Shown here in pieces: positions 33,162 to 41,635 of a stretch of DNA of 64,000 bases. The notes below the pieces were generated by a model. It was not told where the DNA came from and made no database searches. It was given only the letters and a program-made list of their open reading frames with translations. Made by a program: the position numbers and the translations under genes. Where the stretch lies: the NCBI GenBank assembly GCA_016200225.1, contig JACQFD010000040.1, positions 89,284-153,283 of the forward strand, given 5' to 3'. Source of the DNA: Planctomycetota bacterium (GTDB lineage: Bacteria; Planctomycetota; UBA1135; JACQFD01). Positions within the stretch are counted from its first letter, which is position 1. Each line of letters begins with the position of its first letter.

Positions 33162-34334
33162 ATGCGCCGTCTTTCACCCTTCCTTCTTGCTCTCGCGCTC
33201 GCCGCCGCGTGCGACCGCGCGGATTCGCAGGCCGCGACGCTTCCCGCCGGTTCGAAACCCGCGAGCGCGCTCGTGTTCGAGTCGATCGGCAACGATTTGG
33301 GGACCGTTGTCTGGCCCGACGGCGTCGACACGAATTTTAAATTTAAGAATCGCGGTTCGCACATCGTTAAAATTATCGATTATTATGCAAATTGCGGCTG
33401 CGCGAATCCGCGGCTGCGTATTCTTAAGGATGGAAAGATCGCGCGCGAGGGACACGGACGCGGCGAAGCGACCGGACCGTTGCTCGAGGTGAATCCCGGC
33501 GAGGCGGGCGAATTATTTGTACGATTCGAAACGCGCGGTCTCTCCGGAGAGGCGAAGGAACATTACTCGATGGTCACGCTCGTGACCGACGAAAACGCCG
33601 GTCCGATCGGATTATTTATCAAAGCCGCGATCGAACGCAAATATGAAGTCGTGCCGGCGCAGGTGATGTTCGATTCGATGGGCGCGAAACAAACGCAAAC
33701 AAAAGGCGTGAAAATCTATGCATTGCTCCCCGGCGCGGCGGCGCCATTCGATGCAAAGATTATTTCCGCGCCGCCGTTCATCCGCGCCGAACCTTTCGAA
33801 TATACAGTTGGCCAGCAGCGCCCCTATGTTGAAATCGGCCTGCTCGCGGGCCCGGGGTTAAAACGCGAAGTGTTGCAAGGCGAGGTCATCGTCGAGGGAA
33901 AATTCGGCCGGCCGAAAAACGACGATGCCGTGCGCGTCACAATTCCCGTTTTCGTGCCCGTCGTCGGCGACGTGCAGGTGAAGCCCGCGTTGTTCGATTT
34001 TCAAGTCGTCGATCCCGGCAAACCCGCGAAAGCCGCGCCCGTGACATTACAATTCCTCGACCCGGATCGGACGCTAAAATTAGGCGAAGCGACCATCGAC
34101 GGAGACGGCGCGGCCGGTTTGAAACTTGAATGTAAACAATTGCCCCCGTCGTTCGACGCCGGAAGCAACAAATCGGTTTTGTATTCGCTCGTGCTGTCGA
34201 GCGCGGCCGGTTTCGAGTCGGTTTCGGCGTCCGGCGTCCACGGTTTGGTCCGCATTCCGACCAATCTGGATGAAATGCCCGAAGTGCGTCTTACGTATCG
34301 CGCTCTCGCGCGGCCGGTTCCGCCGCGAAAATAA
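33162..34334 (+). CDS. DUF1573-like lipoprotein
   Basis: 390 residues starting with a lipoprotein signal (MRRLSPFLLALALAAAC). The N-terminal domain carries the DUF1573 hallmark F-K-F-K-N-R-G-S-x-x-V-K-I-I-D-Y-Y-A-N-C-G-C, an Ig-like (ASPM/SPD-2/Hydin-type) beta-sandwich ending in C-G-C. Two further beta-rich regions follow (EYTVGQQRPYVEIGLLAGPG; KPALFDFQVVDPGKPAKAAP). ATG 33162 is chosen over in-frame starts further upstream because it begins the signal peptide. It is divergent from the sigma-fusion gene over 113 bases and lies 59 bases upstream of the multiheme cytochrome, with which it is probably co-transcribed. Confidence 0.82.
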   Translation: MRRLSPFLLALALAAACDRADSQAATLPAGSKPASALVFESIGNDLGTVVWPDGVDTNFKFKNRGSHIVKIIDYYANCGCANPRLRILKDGKIAREGHGRGEATGPLLEVNPGEAGELFVRFETRGLSGEAKEHYSMVTLVTDENAGPIGLFIKAAIERKYEVVPAQVMFDSMGAKQTQTKGVKIYALLPGAAAPFDAKIISAPPFIRAEPFEYTVGQQRPYVEIGLLAGPGLKREVLQGEVIVEGKFGRPKNDDAVRVTIPVFVPVVGDVQVKPALFDFQVVDPGKPAKAAPVTLQFLDPDRTLKLGEATIDGDGAAGLKLECKQLPPSFDAGSNKSVLYSLVLSSAAGFESVSASGVHGLVRIPTNLDEMPEVRLTYRALARPVPPRK

Positions 34335-34393
34335 CCCCTTTCCTCGCCGAATTACTGTACGCGCCGTAACCCGCCCTCAAGACGCCGACGACA

Positions 34394-35929
34394 ATGCAAC
34401 CATTCTTGAAAAGTACATTTTACATTTCCACCGCCGCCGCGGCGGCCGCGCTGTTATTTCCGTATTGTTCAAAACAACAAAAACCCGGCGATGCGCCGAC
34501 GTCCGCTTCCGCGCCCGCGCAGTCGTCCGCCGCGACGCCGCCCGCGATTCCGCAGCCGGTGGAATTGTTAAAAAAGCCCGACGCGCCCGGCGTGCATTTC
34601 ATACTGATCGGATCGCATCAGGGCGAACTCGAACCGTGCGGATGCAGCGGCGGACAGTTGGGCGGACTCGGTCGGATGAAAACGAAACTCGAGGCGATGG
34701 TGCAGGGCGATCCGACTACGATTGTCATCGACGCGGGCGAATTGATAAAATCACATTCGCTCGACGGCTTGAACGCGATCGGCGAAGGCGCGGCTGCTAT
34801 TCTTAAGATGGAATCGACGCGCGGCGAAGTGGCCGCCGGAATTTTTCAGGAAATGCCGATATCCGTCGTCGGCCTCGGGCCGCGCGATCTGTTCGACGGC
34901 CGCGACGAGAGCAATCTGCGCGCGGCGTTGATGAGCATGCCCGGCGACACGGCGCGCTTTCCTACAATTCTGCGAAGAAATGTATTATGCAACGGCGCCG
35001 TCGGCGATTCGGTATCGACGTCGGCGTTGATTACGACAAAAGGCGCCGGCGGCGCGCCGGTCTCCGTATTCGTAACATCACTGATCGATCAGGGCCGCGT
35101 CGATATGAAGAATCCGGCGGAGTCGCTCCACGACGAACTCGTAAAAAACGGAGGAAAGTATCGGTTGTCCGTTGTTATTTTTCACGGTTTTCGCGACCGC
35201 GCGGCCGCGTACGCCGCGGCGATTCCGGAGGTCGATCTGTGGCTCGTGGCGCCCGGAACGGGCTCGGCCGACGATCGCGCCTTCGCGGCGGGCGGCGGTT
35301 TCCTCGTGCACGCCGGCGACCGCGGCCGCAGCATCGTTAAACTAACGATCGGCCGAAGCGGCGGAAAGACCTCGGTCGAAAATTACGAATCGCCGCTCGT
35401 CAGCGCGAACGACCCGAACGACAAGGGCGTTCAGGAAAAGATCGATGGTTATCGAACGAAACTCGGCGCCGCGAATCTCGTTGATTTGTTAAAATCGAAA
35501 CGGCGCGTGGATCCCTCGCTGCGCGCGTACGCCGGATCGGAGGCGTGCAAGGAATGTCACAAATCCGCGTACGAAGTCTGGGAGAAAAGTAAACACGCGC
35601 ACGCGCTCGAATCGTTAAAAGAGCGCAACGGAATCGTCGACCCGGAATGTATACAATGCCACGTCACCGGATGGCAGTTCGATCCGCCGGCCGGCGAAGT
35701 CGGCACCTATCGCGGCGAAGGCATCGGCAGCAAATTATCATTTGTATCGTGCGAATCGTGCCACGGCCCCGCTCTTAAACATAAAGACGCGCCGCTCATC
35801 TTCAAACCGCAGCGCGACGTCGTGTGCGAGAAGTGCCACGATCATGACAATTCGCCGAACTTCGATCGCGCAAAATACTGGCCCAAGATCGCGCACAAGA
35901 AAGACCCGGCGCCGATCGATAAAAAATAG
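34394..35929 (+). CDS. Tetraheme cytochrome c with metallophosphatase-like N-terminal half
   Basis: 511 residues with an exported N-terminus (FLKSTFYISTAAAAAALLF, then a possible lipidated C25). Residues 65-340 resemble the calcineurin-like/5'-nucleotidase fold (GSHQGELEPCGCSGGQLGGL near residue 75, TIVIDAGELIK near 110), but the metal ligands look incomplete. The C-terminal third has four covalent heme sites: CKECH at C385, CIQCH at C419, CESCH at C453 and CEKCH at C478, like cytochrome c554-type proteins. The phosphatase-like plus multiheme combination is one I associate with planctomycetes. Likely a periplasmic electron carrier or redox enzyme; partner unknown, though the DUF1573 lipoprotein is co-directional. 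Confidence 0.86.
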   Translation: MQPFLKSTFYISTAAAAAALLFPYCSKQQKPGDAPTSASAPAQSSAATPPAIPQPVELLKKPDAPGVHFILIGSHQGELEPCGCSGGQLGGLGRMKTKLEAMVQGDPTTIVIDAGELIKSHSLDGLNAIGEGAAAILKMESTRGEVAAGIFQEMPISVVGLGPRDLFDGRDESNLRAALMSMPGDTARFPTILRRNVLCNGAVGDSVSTSALITTKGAGGAPVSVFVTSLIDQGRVDMKNPAESLHDELVKNGGKYRLSVVIFHGFRDRAAAYAAAIPEVDLWLVAPGTGSADDRAFAAGGGFLVHAGDRGRSIVKLTIGRSGGKTSVENYESPLVSANDPNDKGVQEKIDGYRTKLGAANLVDLLKSKRRVDPSLRAYAGSEACKECHKSAYEVWEKSKHAHALESLKERNGIVDPECIQCHVTGWQFDPPAGEVGTYRGEGIGSKLSFVSCESCHGPALKHKDAPLIFKPQRDVVCEKCHDHDNSPNFDRAKYWPKIAHKKDPAPIDKK

Positions 35930-35938
35930 ATCGGAGTT

Positions 35939-37615
35939 TTACTTACATATAAAGATCTCGGCGGGCGCGGCCGCGACGGCGGCGTGAAACTCCCGCGGCG
36001 CTTCGCCGTCCGCATCGACGCGAATCGTATAATTCCCGCGCCGCAACGGCCGTTCGACGCGCGTATTTGTTATATATTCGGCCAGCACCACGAGGCCTTC
36101 ATCATTAAGAATCGTGGCGAGCCGCGGCCACGGCGAACATCCGGTCCCGTCGATGATGAGTTTTCCGTCGAGCGGCCGCGCGACGAGATGGACATTCTCA
36201 ACCGAGCCGTGGGTCGTATCGACGGCGACGGGGCCGGCGAAGAGTTCGACGCCCGAATATAAATAACCAATACCGGGCCGGCTGAACGTTAATATTACTT
36301 TTCCGCGGGCGACTCTCTTCAGATACAGAACGCCGTTTGTATCGATTGGAATAACTCCGCCGAGATCATTTACATGCGGCCATTCGACCGGATCGGGATA
36401 GCGCGCAAAAACATTTCCGGAGAGCGGCTTGCCATTTTCGTCGGTTACGGTTCCAAGAATTGAAACCGGCCTCGTGAGGCGCACGTCGACCGTGAGATCC
36501 GAGCTTGGATCGATGTTGCAATATTGAGAGAATGAAGCGTATCCTTTAGCAACTCCCTCCACCTCAATCACGAGCGTGCCGGGAAGAATATTATTTATAG
36601 TAGCTGTCCCCGAATCGTCCGAAACGGCAAACTTGCCACCGCCCTGTCGCGTCATCGCGTGTACGGACACTCCTTTGACGGCAGCTCCCGACTGGTCGTC
36701 GACGAGCCGCGCGCGAATGGTACAAAGTTTCGATTTTAACAATTCCGGATCGGCGGCTATTATAAGCTCTGAAACCGGCGTGTCGACGTGGACCGTGGAA
36801 AGAACGAGGCTCCGCCACGTCGCGCTGACGCAAAACGGCGGATTCACGGTGATTCGTAATATTCCATCATAATCATTCTGACTCGCCCGTCCATCGAGAC
36901 GCGCGTCGGAGGCGCGCTCGTAATGGCCGAGCGACGACCAGTCATAACCATTCCACGGAGTTTTAGGCAGGGTACGCGGCGGTTCCGCGAACGACGCGAA
37001 CGCGGCCGGCTCGATGAACCGCTCCGCGTCGGGGACGAGTTTTCTATACTCTTCCTGAAACGGCTTGCCGTACGGCGTGACGAACTTTATATTTATGATC
37101 CAAAGACGGTTCATAACAATATCGAAACGTTGAAACTCCGGCCGCGCCGCGATCTCGAACGATTGTTCGAACGCCGCGAATGCCGCGGCATTCGCGGTGA
37201 CCGTCCATTTCCCGGCGTCGAGCCCGGCGACCGAATAGGCAGGACGCGCTTTGACCGATGTAATAATTTCGCGTCCTGCGGCATTCTTAAATTTAAGATC
37301 CGCCTCCTCGACGCCCCGTCCCTCGCCGTCGAGCACGGAGCCGAATACTATAAGTGCAGACCCCGCGTCGGGCGCCGCCGCCGGAGACGGCAATGACGCC
37401 GCGTCCAATATCCGAGGCGGCGTGGTCGCCGGCGCGGATGGTTGTAATTCGCGCGAACCGGCGGAGGCCGTTTCGCGATCGGCCATTTTCGAAGCGGCGC
37501 CACCCTCCGCACGGTCGTCGCGCGCGCCGCCCCGCGGAACATAATAAATAACAAACGCCGCGAGCGCGGCCACAATAATTAAAATAACGATCCAAGAACG
37601 CCGCACGCGAATCAT
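35939..37615 (-). CDS. Membrane-anchored carboxypeptidase-regulatory-like protein, tandem paralogue B
   Basis: 558 residues. ATG 37615 overlaps the stop of the upstream paralogue by four bases (ATGA). An N-terminal anchor (SWIVILIIVAALAAFVIYYV) precedes a low-complexity Ala/Ser/Pro stretch and a set of beta-sandwich domains (VFGSVLDGEGRGVEEADLKF; RPVSILGTVTDENGKPLSGN; conserved end CSPWPRLATILNDEG). It is clearly homologous to the next gene upstream over its whole length. Last gene of the minus-strand array; converges on the cytochrome gene with nine bases between stops. No catalytic residues recognised. Confidence 0.8.
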   Translation of the reverse strand: MIRVRRSWIVILIIVAALAAFVIYYVPRGGARDDRAEGGAASKMADRETASAGSRELQPSAPATTPPRILDAASLPSPAAAPDAGSALIVFGSVLDGEGRGVEEADLKFKNAAGREIITSVKARPAYSVAGLDAGKWTVTANAAAFAAFEQSFEIAARPEFQRFDIVMNRLWIINIKFVTPYGKPFQEEYRKLVPDAERFIEPAAFASFAEPPRTLPKTPWNGYDWSSLGHYERASDARLDGRASQNDYDGILRITVNPPFCVSATWRSLVLSTVHVDTPVSELIIAADPELLKSKLCTIRARLVDDQSGAAVKGVSVHAMTRQGGGKFAVSDDSGTATINNILPGTLVIEVEGVAKGYASFSQYCNIDPSSDLTVDVRLTRPVSILGTVTDENGKPLSGNVFARYPDPVEWPHVNDLGGVIPIDTNGVLYLKRVARGKVILTFSRPGIGYLYSGVELFAGPVAVDTTHGSVENVHLVARPLDGKLIIDGTGCSPWPRLATILNDEGLVVLAEYITNTRVERPLRRGNYTIRVDADGEAPREFHAAVAAAPAEIFICK

Positions 37616-39315
37616 TTGCAAAAGAAAACTTCCGCGGGTTCCGATCCCACGACGGCGTGGTACTCGCGGTGTACGCCGCCGTCCTCGTCGACTTGAATTG
37701 TATATTTTCCGCGGCGGATCGCCCGTTCGCCGCGTGTATTTGTAAAATACTCCGCCGAGATGACAATTCCTTCATCATTGAGAATCGTGACCAGCCGCGG
37801 CCACGGCGAACAGTTCTTTCCGTCGAGGATGAGTTTTCCGTCGAGCGGCCGCGCGACAAGATGGACGTATTCGACCGAGCCGTGTGTCGTATCGACGACG
37901 ACGGGGCCGGCGAAGAGTTTGACTTCGCCATTGTCGGCCCCGGAGTCGTGTTGCCCGAACGTTAATATTATCTTCCCGCGCGCCACGCCACCCAATAACA
38001 ATTTTCCGTCGGCCTCGATCGTACAACTCGTCCCGAGATCGCTAGGGTGCGGCCACTGGACGGGATCGGGGTATCGTTCCAAAATGTATCCGGAGACCGG
38101 TTTTCCATTTTCGTCGGTTACTTCCCCGCTGATTTTCGCAGGGCGCGTCATACGCACTTCGATGGTTGAATCAGACGCCGGCTCGATATTACAATAATGT
38201 GACGTACTCGCGTAATCCTTCGCATAGGCTTCGACATACAGGAGTCCGGGATAAATGTTCACGATTTTTCCGCAGCCGTTCTCATCGGTTTCGTTACCTG
38301 CGCCGCCGCCCTGCCGATTGCCGATGTGAAATCGCGCTTTCGGTATCGGCTCCCCAGTTTCATCGTCGATCACGCGTACGCGCACGGAAGATAAACTATC
38401 TTTTATGATTTTCGGATCGGCGACAATGGTAATATCCGGCACCGGCTTGTCGACGCGGACCGTGGCCAGGACAAGATTGCGAAACGTCGCGCTGACGAAG
38501 AACGGCGGATCGACGGTCAATACCAATTTCCCATCATAACCATTCGGCGCATCCTTCGAAAAAATCCGCGAAAATGAATATTGTTCATATCGCCCGATAT
38601 CCGACGACTCGTAGCCCCGCCACGGCGTGCGCGGAAGTTCGCGCGGTGGCTGCTCGCGCGTCGCAAGCGCGATCGCTTCCATATATACTTCCGCGTCGGG
38701 ATTGAGTTTTTTGTACTCTTCCATGAACGGCTTTCCCTCCGCCGTCGTGAATTTAACATTCAGAACGCGCAACCGGTCCAAAACGATATCCACGCGTTGG
38801 AATTGAGGTTCGTTCTTGATCTCGAGCACGCGTTCGAACGGCGCGGCCCAAGGCTCCGAAATTGTCATTTTCCAGCGTCCGGGTCTGACGCCTGCCAGTG
38901 AATATGCCGATCGTGCGCGAACGTAAGCATTGAGTTCGTGTTTTGCTTCGTCGCGAAAAGTAATACCTACGGCATTATAAATATTTGTTCCGAATTCGAG
39001 CATGTTGATCGCTCTGCCTTCGTTGTCGTTGACCGAGCCATAAATAACAATTCCGATCGGATCGTCGGGTCTGACCGGCCCTGCCGGCGGTACTATCTCG
39101 AGTCCGCGTCGGGCGATTTCGCTTTTGACCGGAGTCGCGGACGGCGACGCCGCTCGCGACGCCGCCTCCGCCGATTCGCGGATCTGATAACTATGTGGCG
39201 GCGATATTCGCGACGACACGGCCTCGTCGGACGCGGGTGCCGCGGCGAAGATGCAAAATAATAAGCCGGCGGCGACGATCAGTAATAATAACAAACTCGC
39301 GACGGCCCGGTTCAC
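37612..39315 (-). CDS. Membrane-anchored carboxypeptidase-regulatory-like protein, tandem paralogue A
   Basis: 567 residues from GTG 39315, which overlaps the sigma-fusion gene's TGA by four bases (GTGA); the longer open frame upstream is shadow sequence. Anchor at 4-25 (AVASLLLLLIVAAGLLFCIF). The mature part repeats the architecture of paralogue B: IVIYGSVNDNEGRAINMLEF, RPAKISGEVTDENGKPVSGY, then a C-terminal domain with CSPWPRLVTILNDEG. DNA blocks shared with paralogue B (for example 37829-37925 versus 36166-36262) are close to 90 percent identical by eye, which points to a recent duplication or gene conversion. Translationally coupled to both neighbours. Confidence 0.82.
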   Translation of the reverse strand: MNRAVASLLLLLIVAAGLLFCIFAAAPASDEAVSSRISPPHSYQIRESAEAASRAASPSATPVKSEIARRGLEIVPPAGPVRPDDPIGIVIYGSVNDNEGRAINMLEFGTNIYNAVGITFRDEAKHELNAYVRARSAYSLAGVRPGRWKMTISEPWAAPFERVLEIKNEPQFQRVDIVLDRLRVLNVKFTTAEGKPFMEEYKKLNPDAEVYMEAIALATREQPPRELPRTPWRGYESSDIGRYEQYSFSRIFSKDAPNGYDGKLVLTVDPPFFVSATFRNLVLATVRVDKPVPDITIVADPKIIKDSLSSVRVRVIDDETGEPIPKARFHIGNRQGGGAGNETDENGCGKIVNIYPGLLYVEAYAKDYASTSHYCNIEPASDSTIEVRMTRPAKISGEVTDENGKPVSGYILERYPDPVQWPHPSDLGTSCTIEADGKLLLGGVARGKIILTFGQHDSGADNGEVKLFAGPVVVDTTHGSVEYVHLVARPLDGKLILDGKNCSPWPRLVTILNDEGIVISAEYFTNTRGERAIRRGKYTIQVDEDGGVHREYHAVVGSEPAEVFFCK

Positions 39316-41546
39316 GGCGTCACCTCGAGCAACACCGACTCGGCGGCGATCGTGAATGGAACGGATTTTCGTAAATGTTGCTCGTCGCGCACGACGAGCG
39401 TGTACGAGCCGGGCGCGAGAGCGACGGCCCAGCGCTTTTTGTAAAGCGCGAGCGACGACCAAATCACTTGTTGCGCATCATTCACAATCGACACTTCTAA
39501 ATATTCCGGCTCGGCCATCGTGAGCCGGATGCGCGCCTGCGCGGATTTGCGCGCGATGATTGTTAAAGAGTCCGGTTTGCGATCGCGACTGTCGAAAATG
39601 AGGTTTCCTATGCTTCGAAACTTGTCATTCGATGTTAATAAATATTTCCCGGGAGGCTTCTCGAGCCTGAAGTTTCCCGCTTTGTCCATATAGACTTCGA
39701 TCGGTTTTGAGAGTCCGCCCGACGAATCGTCAAAGCGCTGAATGTTAACCGACAAGCTCGTTGGCGCGCCGTTTTCGTCGACCACGTGACCGCGCACCAA
39801 ATTCTCTTTGGATTTGTATAATGAAATCGTGCCGACGTCGAAAATCTTCCCCGGTTCGAGTGTAACGCGAATATCATATATCGCGTAATCGTCGCCGCAG
39901 CGCGCGCGCAGTTCGCCGAGTTGCGGTTCAAGATTCGTTAATGTTACAACTCCGTTTTCGTCGACCTGCTTTCCCGCTCCGCCGCGAAACCAACAATCGA
40001 CACCGACGAACGCTTTGGGGAGCGGTGAGCCCGTTTCGCCGTCGATAACGCGCGCCTTAACTGTTGCAAGAGATCCGACGATGGCGTTGGGTTCGACGAC
40101 GAGCGCGACCTCGTCGACGCCGGGTTCGACGCGCTGCGAACTCAACACGATATTACGAAAAACGGCCGAAATGTAGAGTGGCGGCGGCGCGGTTAATATC
40201 ATAAGTCCGTCGAATTCCGTAGCGACGTTTCTTTTCCGCATGCGATTCGCGTTCTCGCGCGAAATGTATTCGCCGGATCCCATATGTATGATTGGACTAT
40301 TGATAAAGGCGAATCGCGCAGGCGGCGGGTTGCGGGTGGCCATCGCGAGGAGCACTCGGTCGTCGACGAGGTTAATTCCGATCTTCTGTAAACTCGCGCA
40401 CGCCTCGGCATCATAATGTTCGCCGAGGAGCGGCTTGCCGGAGGGAGTCAAAAATTTAATTTTCAAAGTCCCCGCCGCCGCCATGACGACGTCGAGGCGC
40501 TTTCGGACGGCGCCGTTTTCTATTTCAAATTCCCGCTCCTCCGGCGCGAAACCCTCGGCATGCGCGGAAAGCGACCACTTCCCCGGATGCGCGCCCACCG
40601 CGGAGAACACGCCGCCCGGCCGCGCTTCTCCCCAGATCTCCTCCTCGGATTCATCGGTAAATATAATATATCCCGCCACCGGCGCGCCGACGGCATCCTT
40701 CATCGAACCATACAATACAATGCCGACCGGATCCACAGACTCCCCCGCCACCGGCCGCGACTCCTCTCGAATCGCCGCGCGTGACGAAGTGCCCGAGGAC
40801 TTCGAAGCGGGCGCAGGCACCGGTTCGTTTATATTACCGATCGGCGCCGCGTCCCCGCGCGCGAGTTCGGGCGCCGGAGCCGTCGGATAAGTAATAAAAT
40901 AATACCCGCTCAAAACGAGCGCCGCGCACGTCAGCGCGGCGGCGACGATCATTTGTGATTTCATAATTATAATTCCCGCGAAAACCGCCGGTTTTGCCGA
41001 CGATAATTGTATTAACGGCAGCAGCGCGCCGACCCACGCGCCGCGGCCGCCTCCGTGCGCGGCGCCGAGTTTCGCGCGCAGACGTTCGCGTCCGCGCGCG
41101 AGACGCGTCTTGACCGTCGCGATTGGAATATTGAATTGTCGGGCGATCTCCTCCGCGGCGAGACCGTCGTAATAAAACAACAAAATCGCCGTTTTGTAAG
41201 GTTCGTCGAGCGACATCACCGCGTCGACCACCGCCCGGTGCGCCTCCGCCCGTTCGAGAATCGAATGCGGCTGCGGCTGCGCGTCGCGAATATTTATCTT
41301 CGATTCGCGTTCGACGCGGCGCTTGTTTTCGCGCGCGTTTTGTTTAATAAAGTTTCGCAGAACTGTAACAAGCCACCGCGAGAGCGCCGTCCCGTCGCGC
41401 GGCCCGCGCGCGAGCGCCGCCGACATCGTCTCCTGCGCGACGTCGTCGGCCGTGTGCGGGTCGGCGACCAAATGCCTCGCCAACTCGCGCACCCACCGCG
41501 CGTGGCTCAATAACAATTCGGGCTGGCGTGTCTCGGGCGAATCCAT
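39312..41546 (-). CDS. Second ECF sigma factor fused to a transmembrane helix and extracytoplasmic region
   Basis: 744 residues. Sigma region 2 at about 15-70 (ADPHTADDVAQETMSAALAR, LSRWLVTVLRNFIKQNAREN), region 4 at about 105-160 (SLDEPYKTAILLFYYDGLAA, EEIARQFNIPIATVKTRLAR). A single helix at about 199-219 (IVAAALTCAALVLSGYYFI) follows, then about 525 residues of beta-rich, carboxypeptidase-regulatory-like domains (VLYGSMKDAVGAPVAGYIIF; KARVIDGETGSPLPKAFVGV; VRGHVVDENGAPTSLSVNIQ). Same architecture as the protein at 30.1-33.0 kb but only moderately similar. Its outer domains resemble those of the two coupled downstream genes, so sensor and effectors may recognise related ligands. No separate anti-sigma gene. 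Confidence 0.88.
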   Translation of the reverse strand: MDSPETRQPELLLSHARWVRELARHLVADPHTADDVAQETMSAALARGPRDGTALSRWLVTVLRNFIKQNARENKRRVERESKINIRDAQPQPHSILERAEAHRAVVDAVMSLDEPYKTAILLFYYDGLAAEEIARQFNIPIATVKTRLARGRERLRAKLGAAHGGGRGAWVGALLPLIQLSSAKPAVFAGIIIMKSQMIVAAALTCAALVLSGYYFITYPTAPAPELARGDAAPIGNINEPVPAPASKSSGTSSRAAIREESRPVAGESVDPVGIVLYGSMKDAVGAPVAGYIIFTDESEEEIWGEARPGGVFSAVGAHPGKWSLSAHAEGFAPEEREFEIENGAVRKRLDVVMAAAGTLKIKFLTPSGKPLLGEHYDAEACASLQKIGINLVDDRVLLAMATRNPPPARFAFINSPIIHMGSGEYISRENANRMRKRNVATEFDGLMILTAPPPLYISAVFRNIVLSSQRVEPGVDEVALVVEPNAIVGSLATVKARVIDGETGSPLPKAFVGVDCWFRGGAGKQVDENGVVTLTNLEPQLGELRARCGDDYAIYDIRVTLEPGKIFDVGTISLYKSKENLVRGHVVDENGAPTSLSVNIQRFDDSSGGLSKPIEVYMDKAGNFRLEKPPGKYLLTSNDKFRSIGNLIFDSRDRKPDSLTIIARKSAQARIRLTMAEPEYLEVSIVNDAQQVIWSSLALYKKRWAVALAPGSYTLVVRDEQHLRKSVPFTIAAESVLLEVTP

Positions 41547-41635
41547 CGTACGATTGGAGAATGCCGCGCGGTCGCGGAAGGATTCAGATAAATATTTGGG
41601 ATCCGGCGCGCGACGTAGAGGGCGAACAACTGGCG

